From Nocardiopsis alborubida (GTDB lineage Bacteria; Actinomycetota; Actinomycetes; Streptosporangiales; Streptosporangiaceae), in contig NZ_JAAXPG010000024.1 of the NCBI RefSeq assembly GCF_012396365.1, forward strand, positions 53,934 to 117,933: 64,000 nt of DNA, given 5' to 3'. The notes under the pieces were generated by a model that did no database searches, was not told the origin of the DNA, and saw nothing but the letters and a program-made list of their open reading frames with translations. Position 1 is the stretch's first letter. Every line of letters starts with the position of its first letter. The translations under genes and the position numbers were made by a program. Of the stretch, positions 23,899 to 31,063 are shown in pieces.

Positions 23899-24207
23899 AT
23901 GAGGAACCCCCTGAGGACGGCGAAGAACCAGCTGATGCGGCGCACGGGGCTGGCCCGCCCGGCACCGGGCAGGCACCCGCGTGCGGGTGGTCGAACGGGC
24001 GGACGCAGCAGCGACCCCCTGGCGATGGCCCGGCGGTTCGCCCGGTCCGCGGGCCGGTCCGGGGGCGGAAGCCCGCTGGGGCGCGGCGGTCCGGATCCGC
24101 TACGGGGTCCGGCGCGCCGAACTCCTCCTGGTCGACGGAGCAGCCCCGGCGGGCAGGCCCTGCGGTGGATCAACTCCCTGACCAGGAAGCGCAGGCCCCG
24201 CATCTGA
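23899..24207 (+). CDS. Small Arg-rich protein of unknown function, possibly frameshifted
   Basis: 102 residues starting MRNPLRTAKNQLMRRTG and ending INSLTRKRRPRI. The ATG has a strong GAGGAGG six to seven bases upstream, which is the main reason to call it. I do not recognise the family. In the middle, third-position GC bias is better in the next frame (about 23975-24140), which there reads a more protein-like segment with ARWGAAVRIRYGVRRAELLLVD, and then returns to the first frame. This suggests two compensating frameshifts or a decaying gene. No neighbour overlaps it. Confidence 0.4.
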   Translation: MRNPLRTAKNQLMRRTGLARPAPGRHPRAGGRTGGRSSDPLAMARRFARSAGRSGGGSPLGRGGPDPLRGPARRTPPGRRSSPGGQALRWINSLTRKRRPRI

Positions 24208-24463
24208 CCCTGGCAGCGGACCGGTCCGGCGCTACATCCGCCGGGCTCGGGAGACACCGGTTTCGGACACCACAGCGTGACACCACGACACGACACCGCG
24301 GGGCGGGCCTCCAGGGGCCCGCCCCGCGGCCGTGCCGCCCCGACCGCGGCAGCCATCCGGGCTCACCCCTTCCCGGCACCCGCGCGTCCAGCCGATAATC
24401 GCCGTGGCAGCCGAAGGAGCGCGGCCGCACCACGAACAGTGACGCAGCAGGGAGCCGACCCGC

Positions 24464-25168
24464 GTGATCTCCGACTTCTCCGCCATCCGTGCGATCTCCT
24501 TCGACGGGGACGAAACGCTGTGGGACTTCCGCACCGCCATGCGCCGGGCTCTCGACGACGCCGTCGCCCTCCTCGACGGCAGGGGCCTGGCGCACGAGGC
24601 GGGGAGGGTGTCGGCCGACTGGCTGGCGGCGCTGCGCGACGAGGTCGCCCGCGAACCCGGTTTCGCTCGCGCCGCGATGGAGGAGATCCGCTTCGAGTCC
24701 TTCGTCCGCGCCGTGCGGCGCTGCGGCAGCGATGACCCCGCTCTCGTCACGGAGGTCCATGACAGGTACATGGCCACCCGGTTCGGCGCGATGGCCCTCT
24801 ACGCCGAAACCGCCGACGTGCTGGAGGAGCTGCGCACCCGCTACCCGTGCGTCCTGGTCACCAACGGCAACAGCGATCCCGAACGACTGGGTGTCGGCGG
24901 CTGCTTCGCCCACCGCGTGGTCGCGGCCGAATGCGGACTGCGCAAACCCGATCCGCGCATCTACTCCCACACGGCCGAACTCCTCGGTCTGCCGACCGCG
25001 TCCGTCCTCCACGTCGGAGACCATCCCGAGGAGGACGTCGTCGCCGCCGCCCGCGCGGGCATGCGCACGGTCCACGTCAACCGCACCGGCAGGCCCCTGC
25101 CACCCGGGGTGCGGGCCGACGCCGAGATCACCGCCCTGACCGGTCTCGTGAAGCTGCTCCCCCGGTGA
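24464..25168 (+). CDS. HAD-superfamily hydrolase (subfamily IA)
   Basis: 234 residues. Motif I is ISFDGDETL with nucleophile Asp14 and general acid Asp16, motif II is VLVTNGN, motif III is the Lys in GLRKPDPRIY, and motif IV is VLHVGDHPEEDVVAA. A helical cap lies between motifs I and II. Most relatives are small-molecule phosphatases; the substrate is not evident. The GTG at 24464 has AGGGAG about ten bases upstream. The gene stands alone. Confidence 0.88.
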   Translation: MISDFSAIRAISFDGDETLWDFRTAMRRALDDAVALLDGRGLAHEAGRVSADWLAALRDEVAREPGFARAAMEEIRFESFVRAVRRCGSDDPALVTEVHDRYMATRFGAMALYAETADVLEELRTRYPCVLVTNGNSDPERLGVGGCFAHRVVAAECGLRKPDPRIYSHTAELLGLPTASVLHVGDHPEEDVVAAARAGMRTVHVNRTGRPLPPGVRADAEITALTGLVKLLPR

Positions 25169-25260
25169 CGCGCACGGGCGCACCGGCGGTCCGCCCGGAC
25201 GGCACCGCCTCCCCGGTATCACCGGTGGGAGCGGTCCCCTTCCCTGTCCGAGACCGCGCC

Positions 25261-25266
25261 TAGGCT
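25261..25266 (+). promoter_or_regulatory. -10 box of a leaderless promoter
   Basis: TAGGCT ends seven bases before the ATG at 25273, and no Shine-Dalgarno sequence is present. Confidence 0.45.
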
Positions 25267-25272
25267 GGGTCC

Positions 25273-25698
25273 ATGACCCCGAACGAGGACCGCAACCGGC
25301 GGCTGCTGCGGGCGCGCGACGCCATGGACCGCCGTTTCGCAGAGCCCCTGGACGTCCCGGGGCTGGCACGGGTGGCGCTGATGTCCCCCGCGCACTTCTC
25401 CCGCTCCTTCCGCGCGGTCTTCGGCGAGACCCCGCACCGCTACCTCCAGCGCCGCAGGATCGAGCGGGCGATGGCGCTGCTGCGCGAGAGCGACCGGAGC
25501 GTCACCGACATCGCCCTCGCGGTCGGGTTCGACAGCCTCGGCACCTTCAGCCGCACGTTCCTGGCCGTGGTGGGCTCCCCGCCCTCGCGTTACCGCAGGC
25601 AGGCCCCACCGGCGGCCGGAACGGTGTGCTTCGTCAAGGCGTGGACGAGACCGAGCAGTTTCGGAGAAGCGCGCGGCGGCCGCACGTCCGTAACGTAG
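25273..25698 (+). CDS. Short AraC-type regulator (DNA-binding domain only)
   Basis: 141 residues, much shorter than the usual 270-300. It starts directly with the AraC DNA-binding domain: helix-turn-helix 1 is DVPGLARVALMSPAHFSRSFRAVFGE and helix-turn-helix 2 is SVTDIALAVGFDSLGTFSRTF. There is no ligand-binding domain; the C-terminal 30 residues are low in structure. It is followed after five bases by a VOC protein, which could be its target or its ligand sensor. This arrangement recurs in actinobacteria. Confidence 0.85.
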   Translation: MTPNEDRNRRLLRARDAMDRRFAEPLDVPGLARVALMSPAHFSRSFRAVFGETPHRYLQRRRIERAMALLRESDRSVTDIALAVGFDSLGTFSRTFLAVVGSPPSRYRRQAPPAAGTVCFVKAWTRPSSFGEARGGRTSVT

Positions 25699-25703
25699 AC
25701 CGC

Positions 25704-26180
25704 ATGTTCGACAACATCTCCATCACCGCCGTCCACGTCCTCGACCAGGAGGAGGCACTCGACTTCTACGTCGGCAAGCTCGGCTTCCAGGTCAGCAACG
25801 ACGTCGACATGGGCTTCATGCGCTGGCTCACCGTCGCGCTGCCCGAGGACCCCGACCGCCACCTGCTGCTGGAGGTCCCCGGCCCGCCCTCGCTCAGCGA
25901 GGAGACCGCGGCCCAGGTGCGCGACCTGCTGACCAAGGGAGCGCTGGGCGTGGCCTGCATCCTCAACACGAGCGACTGCCGGGCCACCTACGACACCCTC
26001 AGGGCCCGGGGCGTGGAGTTCACCCAGGACGTGGTGGAACAGCCCTACGGAACCGACTGCGCGCTGCGCGACCCGTTCGGCAACCACATCCGGATCACCC
26101 AGCCCGCCGAGCGGGTCGGCGAGATCACGGACGCGGACCGGAAGCGGTGGGGGCGCGGGGCCGAGGCCGACCAGCGGTAG
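25704..26180 (+). CDS. VOC (glyoxalase/bleomycin resistance fold) protein
   Basis: 158 residues, two VOC modules: SITAVHVLDQEEALDFYVGKLG with FMRWLTVALPED and LLLEVPG, then VACILNTSDCRATYDTLRARG with CALRDPFGNHIRI. The ligand is unknown. The ATG at 25704 is five bases after the AraC stop; TAACGT at 25691-25696 could also give it an independent leaderless start. The pair with the short AraC regulator suggests a small inducible unit. Confidence 0.86.
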   Translation: MFDNISITAVHVLDQEEALDFYVGKLGFQVSNDVDMGFMRWLTVALPEDPDRHLLLEVPGPPSLSEETAAQVRDLLTKGALGVACILNTSDCRATYDTLRARGVEFTQDVVEQPYGTDCALRDPFGNHIRITQPAERVGEITDADRKRWGRGAEADQR

Positions 26181-26199
26181 CGGACACCTGGCGGTGGAG

Positions 26200-26233
26200 C
26201 GGGCACCGGACCGGACGGAGGTACCGGTGCCCG
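26200..26233. terminator. Hairpin terminator between convergent genes
   Basis: A perfect 10-bp stem CGGGCACCGG/CCGGTGCCCG with a 14-base loop lies between the VOC gene (stop 26180) and the citryl-CoA lyase gene (stop 26256). Confidence 0.65.
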
Positions 26234-26255
26234 CCGTTCAGGGGGGACCCGCGGG

Positions 26256-27125
26256 TCAGTCCCGGCCGGAGTCCGGCGAGGACCGCGGGTCGTCGGCGGC
26301 CAGGTGGCGGGTCGCGGGGCCGGTGTAGCCCGCCAGCACCGACCTCGGGAGGGGGCCCTTGATGCGCGCTCCGCTCTGGCGCTCCTCCCAGGCGTGGGCG
26401 AGGATGCCCACGGAGCGGGAGAGGACGAACAGCCCCCGGGCCAGCTCCGAGGGGAAGCCCAGCGAGGCGTAGACGACCGCGGTGGCGGCGTCGATGTTCA
26501 TCGGCACGGGGCGTCCGCGCCCCTTGGCCAGCGCCTCCTCCAACGCCAGGGCGGCCTCCAGCGGGCCCGCGGGGACGAGCCCGTCCTCGACCGCCTCACG
26601 GACCAGGCCCAGGAGCGGGTCGCGGCGCGGGTCGCGCGGGTGGAAGCGGTGGCCGAAGCCGGGCACGTACGCGCCGCGGCCGCGGTACTCGGCGACCACC
26701 TCCTCGGCCACCCGCGTCACCGGGGTCCCGTCGGCGCCGCGCTCGGCCATCTCCTCCAGGAGGGCGACGCACTGCTGGCCCGCGCCGCCGTGCACGTCCC
26801 CGAGCAGGTTGACGCCGGTGGCGACGGCGTTGTTGAGGCCCACCCCGCAGCTGGCGGCCATACGGGCGGCGGCGATGGAGGGCGCCTGGGGGCCGTGGTC
26901 CACGGCCGCGACCAGGGCGGCCTCCAGCAGGCGGGAGCGGCGCGGGTCGGGCAGTTCGCCGCGCAGCATGAGCCAGACCGTGTCCACGAACGAGACCCGG
27001 CCGATCAGCTCCTGCACCGGGTAGCCGCCCGGTTCGATCTCGCCGGGGGCGATCCGGATCAGCCCGGTCCGCCACCAGCGGCCGATCTCCTCATGGGTCA
27101 TGGACGGCGCTTCCGACGCGCTCAT
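26256..27125 (-). CDS. Short citrate-synthase-fold protein, probable citryl-CoA lyase
   Basis: 289 residues with the three catalytic positions of citrate synthase: His112 in GDVHGGAGQQ, His159 in PGFGHRFHPRDPR, and Asp212 in MNIDAATAVVY. It lacks the 100 or so extra residues of ordinary citrate synthase (370-430) and matches the size of citryl-CoA lyases, which cleave citryl-CoA to acetyl-CoA and oxaloacetate. It overlaps the upstream CoA-transferase as ATGA and sits beside a tricarboxylate transporter, which supports catabolism rather than TCA synthesis. A related lyase or synthase for another alkyl-malyl- or citryl-type CoA ester is the alternative. Confidence 0.75.
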   Translation of the reverse strand: MSASEAPSMTHEEIGRWWRTGLIRIAPGEIEPGGYPVQELIGRVSFVDTVWLMLRGELPDPRRSRLLEAALVAAVDHGPQAPSIAAARMAASCGVGLNNAVATGVNLLGDVHGGAGQQCVALLEEMAERGADGTPVTRVAEEVVAEYRGRGAYVPGFGHRFHPRDPRRDPLLGLVREAVEDGLVPAGPLEAALALEEALAKGRGRPVPMNIDAATAVVYASLGFPSELARGLFVLSRSVGILAHAWEERQSGARIKGPLPRSVLAGYTGPATRHLAADDPRSSPDSGRD

Positions 27126-28366
27126 ACGGCCCCCTCCTCGCGCAGTTCGTCGATCTCCCGGTCGCTGAAGCCCGTCTCGCGCAGCACCTGCCCGGTGTGC
27201 TCGCCCAGCAGGGGCGGCGCCGTGCGGGGGCCCAGGGGCGCGCCGTCCACGCGGACGCCGCTGCCGAGCACGCGCAGCTCGCGCTCCTCCCCGCCGGGGA
27301 AGGGCAGCGTGTGCACCAGACCGCGGTGGGCCACCTGGTCCAGTTCCAACGCCTGGGCCACGGTCAGCACGCGGGCGGCGGGCACCCCGGCCCGGGCGAG
27401 CTCGCGCTCCCACTCCAGGGCGGACCGGGTGCCCAGGTGCTCCTCCAGGGCCTCCCGGAGGGCCTCGCGGTGGGTCTTGCGGTCCTCGCGCTGGGCGAAG
27501 CGGGGGTCGCGCGCCAGTTCGGGCGCGCCCACGACCGCGCACAGCGCCTCGAACTGCTCCTGCTTGTTGGCGGCGATGTTGAGCGCGCCGTCGGCGGTGC
27601 TGAAGGTGCCCGAGGGGGCCGCCGTGGCGTTCTCGTTGCCGATGGGGACCGGCTCGACGCCCGCGGACAGGTAGTTGGACACCCCCCAGCCCATCGCGGT
27701 GATCGCGGTCTCCAGCATGGACACGTCCACGCTGCTCCCCTGACCGGTGCGCTCTCTTTTGACCAGGGCGGTGCTGATCGCGAAGGCGGCGGCGAGACCG
27801 CCCAGGACGTCGGCGATGGGGAAGCCCGCGCGCAGCGGGCCGGTGCCGGGCGTGCCGGTGGTGCTCATCATCCCCGACAGGCCCTGGATGATCTGGTCGT
27901 AGGCCGGGCGCCCGCTCAGCGGGCCGTCGGAGCCGAACCCGGACACCGCGCAGTAGACCAGGCCGGGGTTGATCGCGCTCAGGTCCTTCCAGCCGAAGCC
28001 CAGGCGCTCCAGCACGCCCGGCCGGAAGTTCTCCAGCAGCACGTCGGACCGGCGCACCAGGCGGGTCATGGCCTCCTTGCCGCCGGGGGTCTTCAGGTCC
28101 AGGGTCAGGGAGCGCTTGCCCGCGTTCTGCGCCAGGAACGACGCGCCCAGGCCGCGGCCGTTCAGCTCCGCGGAGGCGCCGAGCTGGCGCGCCAGGTCCC
28201 CGGAGCCGGGAACCTCGACCTTGACCACGTCGGCGCCCATGAGCGCCAGCTGGTACCCCGCGTAGGGTCCGGCCAGGACGTTGGTCATGTCCAGGACGCG
28301 CACCCCCGCGAGCGGAAGGCCCCTCTCCCCGGACCCGGCGTCGTTGCCGTTGTCGTTGTCGGTCAT
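27122..28366 (-). CDS. CaiB/BaiF family CoA-transferase (type III)
   Basis: 414 residues. Family motifs are LAGVRVLDMTNVLAGPYAGY (19-38), VVKVEVPGSGDLAR, NAGKRSLTLDLKTP, LLENFRPGVLERLG and RPAYDQIIQGLSG, in which Asp157 is the catalytic carboxylate that forms the aspartyl-CoA thioester. It moves CoA between organic acids. Its position between an IclR regulator and a citryl-CoA lyase, with four-base overlaps on both sides, suggests that its acceptor is citrate or a related tricarboxylate. The N-terminal 16 residues are Asn/Asp/Gly-rich and probably disordered. Confidence 0.86.
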   Translation of the reverse strand: MTDNDNGNDAGSGERGLPLAGVRVLDMTNVLAGPYAGYQLALMGADVVKVEVPGSGDLARQLGASAELNGRGLGASFLAQNAGKRSLTLDLKTPGGKEAMTRLVRRSDVLLENFRPGVLERLGFGWKDLSAINPGLVYCAVSGFGSDGPLSGRPAYDQIIQGLSGMMSTTGTPGTGPLRAGFPIADVLGGLAAAFAISTALVKRERTGQGSSVDVSMLETAITAMGWGVSNYLSAGVEPVPIGNENATAAPSGTFSTADGALNIAANKQEQFEALCAVVGAPELARDPRFAQREDRKTHREALREALEEHLGTRSALEWERELARAGVPAARVLTVAQALELDQVAHRGLVHTLPFPGGEERELRVLGSGVRVDGAPLGPRTAPPLLGEHTGQVLRETGFSDREIDELREEGAV

Positions 28367-29157
28367 CGTCTCTCCCCCGTTCCGGGCCCCGCGGTCCCTC
28401 CCGAGGGGTCGAGCCCGATGTCGGTGATGCGGCGGGCGGCGTCGACCACCGCGGAGGTGAAGCCCTCCACGGCGGCGTCGGTGAAGCGGGCGGTGGGGCC
28501 GCCCACGGCCAGCGCGGCGACCGGCGCCCCGCCGACGGGGCCGTAGACGGGCGCGGCCACGCCGGAGGCGCCCCGCTCGCGCTCGCCGTGGCTGACGGCG
28601 AACCCCCGGACGCGGGCCAGTTCCACCTCCTCGCGCAGGCGGCTGACGTGCCCGGGTCCGTGGGGGGAGGCGGCGGCCACGCGCAGCAGCAGGGACTCCC
28701 CCGCCCCGATGAGCAGCACCTTGCTGGCGCCCCCGCCCCACAGGACCATCTCGTCGCCGACGTTGACGACGTGGCGCAGCCGCTGGGGGCCCTCCTCCTT
28801 GGCCACGCACACGCGGGTGGCGTCGGCGCGCACGTAGAGGTTGACGGTCTCGGCGGTGTCGGCGACGAGTTCGCGCATGACGGACCGGACGGCCTCGGGC
28901 ACCTGCCAGACGGCGTGGGCCAGGCGCGACCAGCGCAGGAGGCTGGGGCCGACCCCGACCCGGCCGTCGGGCGCCGTCCACAGCAGTCCGCGCTGCTCCA
29001 GGGTCGCGACCAGCCGCAGGACCGTGGTCTTGGCCAGGCCGGTGCGCTCCACCAGCTCCCGTGTGGAGTAGCGCTGGTTCCTCTCGTCGAACAGGTCGAG
29101 CAGGTCCAGGGCGCGCGCGACGCTGCGCACGGTGCCGCCGGAGTCGCCGTCAGGCAT
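28363..29157 (-). CDS. IclR family transcriptional regulator
   Basis: 264 residues. The winged helix-turn-helix covers residues 9-70 (VRSVARALDLLDLFDE, then YSTRELVERTGLAKTTVLRLVATLEQRGLL), and the effector-binding domain is typical (HVVNVGDEM, LLIGAGESLLLR, RGFAVSHGERERGASGVAAPV). It is the first gene of the leftward operon and is divergent from tctC. Two similar 16-bp sites lie in the 305-bp gap, one next to its own start and one next to tctC, so it probably controls both arms in response to a tricarboxylate or a CoA ester. Confidence 0.88.
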   Translation of the reverse strand: MPDGDSGGTVRSVARALDLLDLFDERNQRYSTRELVERTGLAKTTVLRLVATLEQRGLLWTAPDGRVGVGPSLLRWSRLAHAVWQVPEAVRSVMRELVADTAETVNLYVRADATRVCVAKEEGPQRLRHVVNVGDEMVLWGGGASKVLLIGAGESLLLRVAAASPHGPGHVSRLREEVELARVRGFAVSHGERERGASGVAAPVYGPVGGAPVAALAVGGPTARFTDAAVEGFTSAVVDAARRITDIGLDPSGGTAGPGTGERR

Positions 29158-29172
29158 CTCTCACCTTCCGTT

Positions 29173-29188
29173 TGGTCCATCAGGTGGT
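29173..29188. promoter_or_regulatory. Candidate IclR operator, site 1
   Basis: TGGTCCATCAGGTGGT lies 16-31 bases upstream of the iclR start. It matches the inverted site at 29425-29440 in 15 of 16 positions. A weaker direct copy (CCATCAAGTGG) follows at 29198-29208, 21 bp away, about two helical turns. Confidence 0.6.
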
Positions 29189-29197
29189 TCATTAAGA

Positions 29198-29208
29198 CCA
29201 TCAAGTGG
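29198..29208. promoter_or_regulatory. Weaker direct copy of the IclR site core
   Basis: CCATCAAGTGG repeats the core CCATCAGGTGG of site 1 with one change, 21 bp further from the iclR start. Spacing on the same helix face would allow cooperative binding. Confidence 0.4.
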
Positions 29209-29424
29209 AATCGCGCCGTCAGCGTAGCGCACCCCCTCGGCGCGCGGCCAGCCCCTCCCCGAAGAGCACCTCCGCCAGCGGCACCCGGACTGGCCTGGGC
29301 GGAAGCGAGGACCAGCATGGGACTGTGCGTCGCAACACACTCGTTAACAAAAGGTTTCGAATCGCCATTGACAGTGATCACGAGGGCTCGCATGATTTCC
29401 CAGACCACGAAACGGTCCCGTTGT

Positions 29425-29440
29425 ACCACCTGGTGGACCA
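29425..29440. promoter_or_regulatory. Candidate IclR operator, site 2 (inverted)
   Basis: The reverse strand reads TGGTCCACCAGGTGGT, one base different from site 1. It ends 22 bases before the tctC start, within the likely promoter or leader of the transporter operon. Confidence 0.6.
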
Positions 29441-29462
29441 GCGGGCCGAGAGGGAGTGAAGG

Positions 29463-30452
29463 ATGAACAGACAGCGGATCCTCCGTGCGTCGGGGGCCGT
29501 GGCCACCGTGCTCCTGGTGGGCGCCGCCGCGACGAACGCCGCGCTGTCCGACACGAGCGCGTCGGAGGCCCGCGCCAGGATCGACATCGTCGTCCCCGCC
29601 GACCCCGGCGGCGGCTGGGACCTGGTGGCGCGCGAGGCGCAGCACTCCCTGCGCGTGAACGACATCGTCGACAACACCCAGGTCCTCAACCTCCCCGGCG
29701 CGGGAGGGACCATCGGCCTGGCGCAGACGGTGCGCCGCGAGGGCAGCGCCACGACGCTGATGACCACGGGCACCGTCATGATCGGCGGCATCATCGTCAA
29801 CGACTCGGCCCAGACCCTGGAGGACGTGGTGCCCATCGCCCGCGTCGCCGACGACTACGAGGTCTTCGTGGTCCCCGCCGACTCCCCGCTGGAGGACATG
29901 GGCGACCTCGTCGAGGCCTGGCAGGACGATCCGGGCGCGGTCGCGGTCGGCGGCGGCTCCCTGGGCGGCACCGACCACCTCCTGGCGGGGCTGGCCGCCC
30001 AGTCGCAGGGCGTCGAACCCCAGGCCGTCAACTACATCCCCTTCGCGGGCGGCGCGCAGGCGCTCACCTCGCTGCTCTCGGGCAGCCTCGACGTCGGTGT
30101 CTCGGGCTACAACGAGTTCAGCGACCAGGTGGAGGCGGGCAACATCCGCGTCCTGGGGGTCTCGGCCCACGAGCGCGTCGAGGGCATCGACGCCCCGACC
30201 CTGCCCGAGCAGGGCGTGGACGCGGTGCTGCCCAACTGGCGCGGGTTCATGGCCCCGCCCGGCATCACCGAGGCCGAGCGGGCGGAGCTCACCGCGATCG
30301 TGGAGGAGATGGTGCGCACCGACGAGTGGCGCGACACCCTCCAGCGCAACCGCTGGGACGACACCTTCCAGAGCGGCCCCGAGTTCGAGGAGTTCCTCGC
30401 GGCCGAGATCGAACGCATCACCGACGTCACCGAGGACTTGGGACTCTCTTGA
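29463..30452 (+). CDS. tctC: Tripartite tricarboxylate transporter substrate-binding protein
   Basis: 329 residues. An N-terminal signal segment (hydrophobic residues 9-27, AVATVLLVGAAATNAA) directs export; there is no lipobox cysteine, so it is not an obvious lipoprotein. The mature part has the Bug-family fold: IDIVVPADPGGGWDLVAR at the start of the ligand pocket, VLNLPGAGGTIGLAQ, NYIPFAGGAQALTSLLSG and a late GFMAPPGI. In TctC proteins these loops bind a carboxylate of the ligand. It is first in the tctCBA operon. Confidence 0.9.
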   Translation: MNRQRILRASGAVATVLLVGAAATNAALSDTSASEARARIDIVVPADPGGGWDLVAREAQHSLRVNDIVDNTQVLNLPGAGGTIGLAQTVRREGSATTLMTTGTVMIGGIIVNDSAQTLEDVVPIARVADDYEVFVVPADSPLEDMGDLVEAWQDDPGAVAVGGGSLGGTDHLLAGLAAQSQGVEPQAVNYIPFAGGAQALTSLLSGSLDVGVSGYNEFSDQVEAGNIRVLGVSAHERVEGIDAPTLPEQGVDAVLPNWRGFMAPPGITEAERAELTAIVEEMVRTDEWRDTLQRNRWDDTFQSGPEFEEFLAAEIERITDVTEDLGLS

Positions 30453-31063
30453 GCCAGCACAGCACAACACCCACCGCCCCGGGCGGGCCCGGCGCGGAGC
30501 CGCGGGAGGAGCGGCGCACCTGGTGGAGGGGGCGCAGCGAGATCCTCGTCGGCCTGCTCACCATCGGCATCGGCGCGTTCGTGGGCGTGCAGACGCTCAC
30601 CATGCACGTGCCCGACAACTCGGCCTCCCCCGGCCCCCAGCTCTTCCCCGCGATCGTCGCGACGTTGATGCTCGTCCTCGGAGCGGCCCTGATCGTCCAG
30701 GTGGCCCTGCGCCCGGCCGTGTCCGAAGAGGAGGGGGACGACCCCTCCGACGGCGCCGCGGGCGTGGTCGGCGACCTAGTCGAGGGGCGCGGCCCGGCCG
30801 CGGGCGCCCCCGCGACCCACAGCGACTGGCGCGCCGTGGGCACCGTGCTCGGCGCGGTGGTGCTCTTCGCCCTGCTGTTGCAGCCGGTGGGCTGGCTGCT
30901 GTCCGGCGCGCTGCTGTTCTTCGGCGTGACCTGGGCCTTCGGCGGCAGGCGCCCGCTGTTCGAGGCCGCCGTCGCGCTGGCCTACTCGTCCGTGGTCCAG
31001 CTCGCCTTCGTCGGCGGGCTCGGCCTCAACCTGCCCGCCGGGATCCTGGGAGGGGTGCTGTAA
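30449..31063 (+). CDS. tctB: Tripartite tricarboxylate transporter small membrane subunit
   Basis: 204 residues with a charged N-terminal tail, then about four membrane segments (ILVGLLTIGIGAFVGVQTL; FPAIVATLMLVLGAALIVQV; the paired segments around VLGAVVLFALLLQPVGWLL and FFGVTWAFGG; and a last segment). Sequence is poorly conserved in this family; identification rests on topology and on lying between tctC and tctA. The best start is the TTG at 30449 overlapping the tctC stop as TTGA. An acidic loop of about 40 residues separates segments two and three. Confidence 0.83.
   Translation: MSQHSTTPTAPGGPGAEPREERRTWWRGRSEILVGLLTIGIGAFVGVQTLTMHVPDNSASPGPQLFPAIVATLMLVLGAALIVQVALRPAVSEEEGDDPSDGAAGVVGDLVEGRGPAAGAPATHSDWRAVGTVLGAVVLFALLLQPVGWLLSGALLFFGVTWAFGGRRPLFEAAVALAYSSVVQLAFVGGLGLNLPAGILGGVL

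Noticed and set aside
26256..30470. One minus-strand open frame of about 1400 codons across the lyase, transferase, regulator and transporter region
   Set aside because: It runs through different genes in changing relative frames; the individual proteins with overlapping start/stop codons explain the sequence better than a giant fusion.
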